Shown: one piece after another, positions 26,450-35,050 of the stretch
How the letters are laid out: every line of letters begins with the position of its first letter
How positions within the stretch are numbered: position 1 is the first letter of the stretch
Assembly: GCA_905221605.1 (NCBI GenBank)
Contig: CAJNDS010001224.1
Location: 1,309,056-1,373,055 of the forward strand
DNA: 64,000 nt
DNA from: Symbiodinium natans
Taxonomy: Eukaryota > Sar > Dinophyceae > Suessiales > Symbiodiniaceae
Direction of reading: 5' to 3'
Translations under genes and position numbers: made by a program
Notes under the pieces: generated by a model
What the model was told of the DNA's origin: nothing
What the model saw: only the letters and a program-made list of their open reading frames with translations
Database searches by the model: none

Positions 26450-28692
26450 ATGGGCTTCGATTTCGTGGCAATGTCGGCGGAGAAAGCGCCCTGCCGCGCT
26501 GGCCGGATCTCGCGCTATGTGGCCGTTTGCCTCCCTCTCCTCAGTGAGCAGTTTGTCTTGGCCATGCCTTCATCAATGCTGACGGCTATACGCCTCGAGT
26601 CGGCGCTCGACGAATCCACGATCACCTACGTACTGGCAGCGGGCACCGCGCTAAACGGCGTGGGGAAGTTTGCCGGCGGGGTCCTAATCGACCGATATGG
26701 CGCACGGCGCTTCCTCTCCGTCTCGATGTTCCTATATCCCCCTTGGGAACATTTGTTTCAAATCATTTTTTGTTCATATAAAAACCCAAGAGGATACTAA
26801 ACATATTCTTATTAAAGTTCTAAAACGGGAGTAGAGGTTCCTGATACTTAAACATAGTATTCCTTATTAAGGTTCAAACCCTAAACCCTAAACCCTAAAC
26901 CCTAAACCCTAAACCCGAGGTTCCTGATGGTCATCGGGGCCGTTATCTTCGGAGCTGGGCGCCATCTGACGATGCCGCTGGTCGGCTACGTCATCCTGCA
27001 GCTCTGTGCGGCTGGTGGCTGGCTCTCGGCCTCTTGGGTTTAGGGTTTAGGGTGAGGGTTTAGGGTTTAGGGTTTAGGGTTTTGGGGTTTAGGGTTTAGG
27101 GTTTAGGGTTTAGGGTTTAGGGTTTAGGGCCACCAAGGCCTGCAAGCTGATGGAGCAGCACATTGAGCCGGAATTGTGGAGTTGGTGCTTTGCGGTGGTG
27201 GGGGTCGGGCAAAATCAGTGTTAGGGATCCTTTTTACTTTTTGGGTTATGGGCTTTCTTGTATATAAACAAAAAGGATCCTTTTTTCTTCCTAGGGGAAC
27301 AGGGATTAAGGTCGGATCAAGGGCCGGCTCCGTGGGTTCGAAGGTGGCTTTGGGGAGCCTTCTGAAGGTCATGCACTGGCAGTCCCTTTAATCACCCCCT
27401 TTGGGAACTATTTTTAAAAATTTCGGTTTATATAAAAACCCAAGGGAATTTGAATTATTCTTTAAAACCTTTTGGTTTATACAAAACCCAGGACAAAACC
27501 CAGGAGGATATGAAGAAAGATGACTTTTTGTTCAGGTTCTGAGGGGGAGTCAAGGTCCATCGCGTGGAGCACAGGTGTGGCCATGGTCTTGCTGCGGTCC
27601 ATCTCCCTATGGTTCATACCTCTCGAGCGGATGACTCAGCCGAGGCACTCTGAAGGCGACAAGAGACCCTGGGGCGAGCGCGTGCTGCACATCACCTGCA
27701 ACCCGAGCATGCTCCTGTACTTCTGCATCTTCAGTGGCTGCTACTGCATCGCCCAGGCCACGGAAAACGACGCCCCGCTCATCTTGCAAGACGCCTTGCG
27801 CCTGAGTCCCGCGGATGCCAGCATATCGGCATCCGTCTTTCCTGCTGGGCTCTTCATGTCGCTGCTTTTCACAGCACCCTTGTACTCCCTCCTTCAGCGG
27901 CGGCGTGCGAAGTTCGTCTTGGAGCTAACTCTGCAGATGCTGGCCGTGGTGTCGGCCTTCACGCTGATGAAGGCCGTTTCTGCCGGCTGGTCGGAGCTCT
28001 TTGCCTTTGAGGTGCTCTTCTTCCTCCTCGCCTTCTCAGTTGGATTGACGTACTATGTCACCCCGAATATGTTTCCACTCTACTATGGCGACGACTGCGC
28101 CTTCGCGAGTGCCGTGCTGGACGTGGCGGGCCTGGGGTCGTCGTTTCTGTTCCTCGGTAGGCCCTCGGGACATTTTCTAGTTGCCTTTTTTGGGTTGAAG
28201 AGGATCATATTCACTCCAAACCCCAAACTCCAAACCCCAAACCCTAAACCCTAAACCCTATGATGTTCAGGAACCTGTGTTCAAAAAGTTTTTTAATGGC
28301 CATCCCAGGTTCCAGATGGCCTCCGGTGTCATCTTCAGATCCGGTGGTTCCTGGGAGCACGTGCTGATGCTGCTGACGTGCCTTGCGGCTGTTCCTTAGT
28401 AGTCCTTGGAAATAGTCTTTTGTTTGTTTAAAAAATCATTACTATAATCCCTAAGGAACAGCTGAAAAAATGTAATTCTTGAACTTGGGTGCCAAGTTCA
28501 GTATAGGTTCAACTCCTGGCTACTACCGTTCTCAGCCTCTTTCCACGCCTGACACCTCATCTGGCCTTCTGCGAGGAAGTGCCCGGCGAGGTGACAAACG
28601 CTTCCAGCGATCCCGACCTACACAACATCGTCGAAACTGCACAGATGATTGGGCACAATCGCGACGAGGGCACAGGCCGCTTGAGCCAGTAA
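26450..28692 (+). CDS. major facilitator superfamily transporter, seven exons (locus)
   Basis: Exons 26450-26727, 26920-27037, 27129-27180, 27322-27381, 27555-28148, 28309-28390 and 28507-28692 join into a multi-pass protein. Exon 1 carries MFS motif A (GGVLIDRYGARR, residues ~76-87) after two membrane helices. Exon 2 has a GAGRHL loop and further helices. Exon 5 holds a central loop (ERMTQPRHSEGDKRPWGERV) and about five helices of the C-terminal half. Exon 7 ends in a polar tail and TAA. It should transport a small solute across a membrane; substrate cannot be told. Start could also be ATG 26471. The TAA overlaps a GTAAGT donor, so a further exon (28785, encoding ESEVPDTE) is possible. Introns 1 and 4 are family H and intron 6 family G; intron 2 is a TTTAGGG array whose junction is one base off a GT-AG fit. 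Confidence 0.85.
26728..26919 (+). mobile_element. MFS intron 1: introner-like family H plus nested CCCTAAA insertion
   Basis: The intron starts GTTCCT and the next exon starts GTTCCT. The family H body has CCCCCTTGGGAAC, ATATAAAAACCCAAGAGGAT and GGGAGTAGAG. A second insertion, 71 bp including five CCCTAAA units, is flanked by the exact 12-bp direct repeat GAGGTTCCTGAT (26834-26845 and 26917-26928). Confidence 0.8.
27038..27128 (-). repeat. TTTAGGG array acting as MFS intron 2
   Basis: Apart from its edges, this ~90-bp intron is only TTTAGGG repeats. It begins GTTTAGGG after codon TGG and ends TTTAGGG before GCC ACC AAG. Confidence 0.8.
27382..27554 (+). mobile_element. MFS intron 4: introner-like family H
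   Basis: GTCC is at both the donor and just after the acceptor. Body CCCCCTTTGGGAAC, ATATAAAAACCCAAGGG and CAGGTTCTGAGGGGGAGTCA matches 26735 and 56184; it has an internal partial duplication of the AAAACCCA segment. Confidence 0.8.
28391..28506 (+). mobile_element. MFS intron 6: introner-like family G
   Basis: Donor GTTCCTTAG, acceptor GTATAG|GTTC; GTTC is repeated at both ends. Interior TAAGGAACAGCTGAA matches the copy at 23339. Confidence 0.85.
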
Positions 28693-28821
28693 GTCCGCTC
28701 GAATCCGGTGTTTTTTTGGGTTTAAGGGTTTAAGGGTTTGAGGGTTTAAGGGTTTACGGGTTCAAGGGTTTAAGGTTTGAGGGTTGAGGAGCGCGAGTCG
28801 GAGGTCCCTGATACGGAACGT

Positions 28822-30033
28822 TTAGGGTTAGGGGTTCGCGTTTGTTCAAGAGTTCCCTCTCCACATGAGGGTCCTGGCCCCCTTTTCTTGGCAGACGAAG
28901 CTAAAATAGGGGTCGGAATAATTACTAACAATATTCCCTTATGGTCCCTTGAAAACTATGCTATAGTCACCCCCCAAATCCCTATTCAGGCCCCTACCCA
29001 GAGAGCCCAGAACTAATTAAGCATATTCCTTAACCATATAGGGATCCTTGGTATGATTTAAGGGATATTCCTTAAATAAGGGGTACTGGGCTCTTTGGGC
29101 ACCTGTTTTGATCTTAAACCATAAACCCTAAACCCTAAACCCTAAACATAAGGAATGCGTGGTGGTTTCACCGCAGCCCTAAAAGGGTCCACCGAAGAGA
29201 CTTGAGATGGGCTCGTGCCTCGCCTGGCTTCTCCGAAACAAAGAACCGCCATAGGGTTTAGGGTTTAGGATTTAGGGTTTAGGGTTTAGGCTTTGGGAGT
29301 TGGGGCTGCGTGAGCCCCTCAAAACCTGACACCAGAAGCCCTAAACCTTGAAACCTAAGCACTAAAACCCTGAAGCCCAAAATCCTGAAACCTCAACCTA
29401 ACCTAAAACCCTAAACCCCCAAAAACCTAAAGCCCTAGACCCTAAAAACCTGAAGCCCTTTAAGCCCTAATCCCTAAACCCCTAGACCCTAAACCCTAAA
29501 TCCTAAACCCTCAACTCTAAACGCTAAGAAGATACTTTGCCCAAGACCACCTTAACTGGGTTTAGGGTTTCGGGTTTAGGATTTAGGACTGAACACAAGT
29601 TGCCGTAACAGGGTTGTCGTTCAGCGAAGAAGCCTAAAGTTCCTGCAGAAGAGCCCAGTTAGTCAAGGAATGCAGCTTTAGCTCGCAGAGTGGTTTCGGA
29701 AACCTTACAGCTCAGAATCATTGCCCTGTCTACAGTTTTTAGGTGTAAGTTCCGCTTTAAAGCAAGGGTTCGTGCCTTCCTTTGTTTGTGGGCGCTGGTG
29801 GACACTGCCCCGAGGTCGAAGAATTTGGAAATCGTCCGGAATCAGGTTTGGAGTTTTGGGTTGGGGCTTACCTGAATCCCCCCAAGTACCCCTGAGTAAA
29901 GGCGTCACTAGTTGGGGGAGTATACTTGGGGGCTCATGGCATACTTTTACGTAGGGTTGCTTGGAACTACCGTAAACCCTAAACCCGAAACCCTAAACCC
30001 CATGCACCTCCAAGTAGCCCAAACGTATCCGAG
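28822..30033. other. interval without supported gene
   Basis: Contains family D (28997-29099), degenerate CCCTAAA/CCCTGAA runs (29110-29145, 29340-29525), short arrays and an unsupported frame at 29690-29875. Confidence 0.5.
28997..29099. mobile_element. MITE-like element, family D (good copy)
   Basis: CCCAGAGAGCCCAGAACTAA at the left, GGGGTACTGGGCTCTTTGGG at the right, core ACCATATAGGGATCCTTGGT. With the 16647 and 30399 copies it defines the family. Confidence 0.9.
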
Positions 30034-30129
30034 GCGTGAAGGGCCTAGAAGAGAGCGTGTGGCACTTCAAGCAGCAGCTGGCGCAGGTGGAGAGGCTCGG
30101 AGGGCCAAGAGCGCGCTTTGACTTGTGGA
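30034..30129 (+). CDS. exon-like island, coiled-coil character
   Basis: Acceptor TATCCGAG|GCG; open frame with VKGLEESVWHFKQQLAQVER and RLGGPRARFDLW, ending at the first TTTGGGG repeat. The heptad-like spacing suggests a helix. Gene unknown. Confidence 0.5.
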
Positions 30130-30398
30130 GGGTTTGGGGTTTGGGGTTTGGGGTTTAGGGTTTAGGGTTGAGGGTTTTGGTTTTGGTTTAGGTTTGGATT
30201 TTAGGGTTCAGAGTTTAGGAATTTCGGGTTTAGGGTTTAGTTTGAGTCTCTCCTCCATCCTTGGGCTTTTGGGGTTCAGGGATCAGGGTCGGGCGTTGAG
30301 GGTGTCGGTTTTGGGTTAAGTGTAGGGTTTAGGGTTTAGGGGTTCAGAGCGTAACATTGTTTAAGGCTGCTCATGGGTCTTTGGATAGCCAATTCTTC

Positions 30399-30508
30399 CC
30401 CCCAAAGAGCCCAATACCCCTTAATTAATGAATATACCTCAAACCATATAGGGATCCTGAGTGTGATTTAAGGTATATTCCTTAATAAAGGGTACTGGGG
30501 TCTCTGGG
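30399..30508. mobile_element. MITE-like element, family D (good copy)
   Basis: CCCCCAAAGAGCCCAATACC at the left and GGTACTGGGGTCTCTGGG at the right. Confidence 0.9.
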
Positions 30509-30634
30509 CCTGTATTGGGTTTAAGAAGGTCTGATGTTGTTTTTCTTCGGGTTTAGGACTTAGGGTTACAGGGTGGAGGGTTTAGGGTGTAGGGTTTAGG
30601 GTTTAGGTTTTACGGTTTAGGATTTAGGTTACAG

Positions 30635-30712
30635 GACCAGCGTGTGCGTCCGCGAGCCGCGCACATCGAAACACTAACACGCCAATCTTGCACTACCCGC
30701 GCAGACACCTCG
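30635..30712 (+). CDS. exon-like island
   Basis: Acceptor GTTACAG|GAC; frame encodes QRVRPRAAHIETLTRQSCTT. Unknown family. Confidence 0.35.
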
Positions 30713-31092
30713 GAAACCCTGCCTCAACCCTGAACCCCTCGCCCAAGGAAAGGGTTTAGGGCTTTGGGTCTAGAGTTTTGCTTTAAGGCAAAGGCTACTT
30801 GAGTGAGGGACTGTGCCTCTAAGTACATAGGGTCCTGTTTCTAAGTTTGGGTACGTTCTTTATGTGGACCTTCAACTATACAGGGTCCCTGATCATGTAT
30901 GAACGAATGTAAGTTCCTTCATTGCCCCTACTTAAGCGAATAGGCCAGGCCTTCCAGTCTTGTATAGGCGTACTCACTCCTTAAGGGAATATGCCTTCAA
31001 GTACATGGTAGTTCTTTTGGTTTTGAGTTCTTGTTATGTTCCTTCATTAAACCCCAAACCCTACACCCTAAACCCTAAATGGGGCCTCTAAG

Positions 31093-31169
31093 ACCAGGCT
31101 GATTCCTGGCAACCGGCCTGACGACGACATGGACGAGGCAAAGTGTGCGTGGCTTGAGCAGTGTGCCAG
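31093..31169 (+). CDS. exon-like island
   Basis: Acceptor CTCTAAG|ACC, GT donor CCAG|GTAGAC. Encodes TRLIPGNRPDDDMDEAKCAW then LEQC. Clean splice sites on both sides, unknown family. Confidence 0.5.
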
Positions 31170-31209
31170 GTAGACATGCAAGGCTTGCAAGAAGTTAAGC
31201 GGAATGGCC

Positions 31210-31386
31210 CGAAACCCTAAACCCCAAACCCCAAACCCCAAACCCGAAACCCTAAACCCTAAACCCTAAACCCTAAACCCTACACCCTAAACCCTAAACC
31301 CTAAACCCTAAACCCTAAACCCTAAACCCTAAACCCTAAACCCTAAACCCTAAACCCTAAACCCTAAACCCTAAACCCTAACCCGA
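31210..31386 (+). repeat. CCCTAAA array
   Basis: About 25 units, the first few CCCCAAA variants. Confidence 0.95.
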
Positions 31387-31752
31387 ACCCTTCAAGCTCC
31401 GAATGTCTATAGCCCCGCGCCTTGCTTTGCACAGGCTCGTGCACCTGTAACAAAAACCTTGGCCCCCCAGCACAGGCCGTAGAAGCCCTGAACCACCCTA
31501 AACCACCCTAAACCCTAAACCCTAAACCCTAAACCCTAAACCCATTCTTCCTTCGCAGGGGCAATGTTGGGAGTGTTTTTTTTGGGCTCTTAGGCAAGAA
31601 GTAGGGTTGTGCAGGTCGAGGCAGGGGTACCTTCTTTTTGCCCTTTTAGGTTTCGGGGTTTAGCGTTTAGGGTTATACAAGCAGCAAGCACCCAAAATGG
31701 TATAATATGACTCTGGGTTACCAAATGGAACAACTGTCTCGGAACAAAGGTC

Positions 31753-31912
31753 CTACTTCAAGGTTCATGGGTAATCATGAGTAGTTTTTTCAAGAACCCT
31801 ACATGGGGTCATAAGCACAGGTACCCTGCTTGCGGTCCTACTTATAGCTACCGATGAACCTCCCACGGTATGTATAACTCCATACTTAGCATAACCCATG
31901 AACCTGCAAGTA
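31753..31912. mobile_element. MITE-like element, family B (long)
   Basis: TACTTCAAGGTTCATGGGTA at the left and ACCCATGAACCTGCAAGTA at the right, with an internal second right arm (CTACCGATGAACCTCCC), as if one copy lies in another. Confidence 0.65.
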
Positions 31913-31913
31913 A

Positions 31914-32011
31914 ACCGAGAGCCCAAACCCCCCTGATGAAGGTACCTTAAGCTACATCGGGATCCTTAGTATGATTTAAGGCAGATTCCTAATTACAGGG
32001 TATATTGTGCC
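31914..32011. mobile_element. family D fragment adjoining a CCCTAAA array
   Basis: AACCGAGAGCCCAAACCCCC and the GGGATCCTTAGTATGATTTA core; the right arm is lost and a CCCTAAA array follows (32014-32092). Confidence 0.6.
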
Positions 32012-32092
32012 CCTAAACCCTAAACCCTAAACCCTAAACCCTAAACCCTAAACCCTAAACCCTAAACCCTAAACCCTAAACCCTAAACCCTT

Positions 32093-32196
32093 CGTTTGTA
32101 CACGGTGAAAAATGTCAGAGGTGGGGAGTCCGCATGCCATACCAGCATTGTGGAAAGGTCGGAAAGTGGTGGTACTACCGTACATGTGTCCGGATT
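32093..32196 (+). CDS. exon-like island
   Basis: Between two telomere-like blocks; frame encodes YTVKNVRGGESACHTSIVER and SESGGTTVHVS. Looks like a beta-strand-rich segment; family not recognised. Confidence 0.45.
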
Positions 32197-32652
32197 AAGG
32201 TTTGGGGTTTAGGGTCTAGGGCTTAGGGCTTAGGGCTTTAGGCTCTTGGGTTTAGGGCGGTTAGAGTCTTCGCAGAGACCTGGGTGCACAAAGGGCTTTA
32301 TGGGGCTCAGGATTTGGTTTTGAAAGAGCCTTGAGTCGAGAGATTAACTATGGGTTAGGGTTGGGGGCGTATGTTTTAATGGCGGCGTTTTGGCGTTTAG
32401 CTGTGGTTTAGGGTTTGGGGTGTAGTGGTGCATATGTTGTACAGATGCTTTAGGGGTTTAGGGTAGCAGGTCTACTTCTTAGTGTGAACAAAGCAATGCG
32501 ACGCGTAACGCCCCAAATGCCACAGGAAAAAAGTACACAAATCCTAAGCTTTAATAAATACCAACACTAGCCCTTAGCAACCTTGCAATCTTACACAAAC
32601 TACCCAACAAACCCATGCTTCAACCGCTGCAATCCATCTGCCGCAACTTGTA

Positions 32653-32772
32653 GATTTGGGGGTTTTTACGATAATAAATAATAAGGGACCCTTAATATAG
32701 ACCCCCAAACAAGGATCCTCGTAGAATAAGGACCCAAGAAGGTACCCTGAATATCGTAAACCCCCCATGTGT
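32653..32772. mobile_element. MITE-like element, family N
   Basis: GATTTGGGGGTTTTTACGAT at the left, ATATCGTAAACCCCCCATGTG at the right with AATATAGACCCCCAAAC inside. Confidence 0.7.
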
Positions 32773-32853
32773 CCGTGCAACCCTAAACCCTAAACCCTAA
32801 ACCCTAAACCCTAAACCCTAAACCCTAAACCCTAAACCCTAAACCCTAAACCC

Positions 32854-32908
32854 TGGACTATGACTTGCGAGTTCCAATGGCATCTGCTTACTTTCTTGAC
32901 TTCGACAG
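32854..32908 (+). CDS. exon-like island
   Basis: Immediately after a CCCTAAA array; GC donor GACAG|GCTTT. Encodes LDYDLRVPMASAYFLDFDR. Unknown. Confidence 0.4.
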
Positions 32909-32941
32909 GCTTTAGCCCGCATGACAAAGCCATTCTAATCC

Positions 32942-33058
32942 ATTATTTGCGTTAGACCCCCCCCAAACAGAAAAAAAAAAAAGTTCTTCCGTAGAAGGGC
33001 AATGTACGGATGATTGTCTTTTTCTGTTGGGGGGGGGGTTCTTACGCAAATAGTAGTA
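32942..33058. mobile_element. family J element adjoining family K
   Basis: TATTTGCGTTAGACCCCCCC, poly-A, GTTCTTCCGTAGAAGGGC, poly-G and TTCTTACGCAAATAGTAGTA. Confidence 0.75.
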
Positions 33059-33065
33059 GATAGTA

Positions 33066-33362
33066 ATGTTGGACCTGCTTTATTAGGGGGGGTCGCTTTA
33101 AAGTCAATTTGGCGGAATTATTCAGGACCCCCTGACTGTTTGAGGGGTCCGCTTTAAAGTCAAACCGTCCGGCGCCGTAAGAAAATTCCACGCGGCGCGC
33201 CTTTAAAAAAGATAACCGGGCATTGCTGCCCCTTTTAAACATATCTAAACTCCACCCTATTAAAATCATATAAGCCCCCGGGGCCGTGTAATCAGGACCC
33301 AATCCACGCCCCGACTGTTCAGGGGGGGGGGGGGGCCCCCACATTAAAGCAGGTCCCACATT
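33066..33362. mobile_element. family K element (inverted relative to 17387)
   Basis: TAATGTTGGACCTGCTTTAT at the left and TTAAAGCAGGTCCCACATTA at the right; inner CGCCGTAAGAAAATTCCACG is the complement of the 17387 copy. As there, a J element abuts the same end. Confidence 0.85.
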
Positions 33363-33698
33363 AGTAGTTAATGATGCCCCCCCCCCCCCCCCCCCCAGAT
33401 TTCTCGACTATCGAACCAAGCCGGCACTCCCGGAAGCTAAGCGGAAACAAAGCAAACAACAACTACATGCGGACAGCTCTCACTTCTGTTGAAGGTTGGT
33501 TTTTGGGCGTATAAGGTCTACTTGTAGCTTATGGTTCAGTAGTGGCAGCAAGAGGCCCGCCGCAGCCTGCGCAGGATTGGGATTGGGACGCTGGTGGAAA
33601 ATACTCTCCAGAGCTATAGGTGCGGCGCCCGGATGTATCCCTAAACCCTGAACCCTAAACCCTAAATCCTAAACCCTAAACACTAAACCCTAAACCAG

Positions 33699-33757
33699 GG
33701 TGGTTCTCGTTGGGTCCCTTCTGGGGTGCATGGTGACCATAGGGTCATTTTTTTGCG
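33699..33757 (+). CDS. exon-like island, membrane helix
   Basis: Acceptor AAACCAG|GGT; donor TTGCG|GTTTAG, where the GT is the first bases of a TTTAGGG array. Encodes VVLVGSLLGCMVTIGSFFC. Confidence 0.45.
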
Positions 33758-34495
33758 GTTTAGGGTTTAGGGTTTAGGGTTTAGGGTTTAGGGTTTAGGG
33801 TTTAGGGTTTAGGGTTTAGGGTCGAAATTCGTACACGTCCTATGCAGCGACTTGCCCGAGACCCAGTCCCTAAACCTTAAACCCTAGAAACCCGAAACTC
33901 AAAATCAAGGGCCCAGACCCCTTAGTGGAGAGTTATAAATTACACCATATAGGGATCCTTAGTATGACTTAGGGCATGTGTATTGGGCTCTTTGGGGAGG
34001 GGGGGGTGGGGGCTGGGGGTGTTGGGCTCTCTGGGAAATTTCGCAGAACCTTTCGGACCATTCCACGGCCCAAGCATGTATTTATTAATTAATTAATTTA
34101 TTTATTTACTTGTTTAGGGTTTAAGTTCAAGACTTCCCTGCCATCCAAGGCGAAGCCTAACCCCCCAAAGAGCCCAAATACACCTTAAGTTAAGGAATAT
34201 AGACCTAAAAGCATACTAAGGATGCCTATATGATTCAAGGTATATTCTTTAGTTAAGGAATATTGGGCTCAATAGACCCGTAAGCCCGCATTGCTTAAGT
34301 GCTTAGGGTTGTTTGCGAAAAAGAGTGGCTTTTGTTACATAAAGCCCCCTCAACCCTAGTTGGCTCAGGGCTCCCGAAACCCTAAACCCCAAACCCTAAA
34401 CCCCAAACCCTAAACCCTACACCCTAAACCCTACACCCTAAACCCGAAACCCTAAACCCCAAACCCCAAACCCTAAACCCCAAACCGCAAACTCT

Positions 34496-34612
34496 AGAGG
34501 GTTGCTTCATGAGCCCTTCGCCGCCATCTACTGCTTGGAGCTTCAGCTCCCCAGGAGCCCCATGACGTTAGGAGGCCACCCGCAAAGCCGAAGGCACCAA
34601 TCCTAGGACCCC
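34496..34612 (+). CDS. exon-like island
   Basis: Frame encodes LLHEPFAAIYCLELQLPRSP then MTLGGHPQSRR. Follows a degenerate CCCTAAA block. Unknown. Confidence 0.35.
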
Positions 34613-34955
34613 GAGTAGGCCCCTTAAACCCTAAACCCTGAACCCTAAACCCTAAACCCTAATTTTTTGTATTCAAGGGTTTAGGGCCTGTAGGGATTAG
34701 GGATACTAGGACCCGGAGTAGGTCCCTGCTCCCTTTCTTAAAGGTTTAGGTTCCCGGAGACGCCCCTTTAAACCAAAAAGGGCACCCTTTCTCAATCCTA
34801 GCGCACTTTTGGGGCTAGAAGCGCACAGAAGCATCGGCAATATGCTGCAGTACCCTAACCCTAAACCCTCCGAAACCCTAAACCCTAAACCCAGGCTGTT
34901 CTTGCTACGATACGCTGAGTGACTTAGGCTCCCGCCTCAGCCAGCCCTTGAAATC

Positions 34956-35050
34956 ATGCGTCTCCGCCTCTGGGTGCTTTCAACCCTCTTCGCCGGCGGC
35001 GCGCTGGCTTCCGGAGACTCCGACGCACCATCCGAGCTCAACGCAGGAGG
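34956..35050 (+). CDS. first exon with signal peptide
   Basis: ATG at 34956 starts MRLRLWVLSTLFAGGALASG followed by acidic DSDAPSELNAGG; the exon runs into a TTTAGGG array (35059-35080). A pyrimidine/AG-containing leader lies upstream. Confidence 0.6.
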
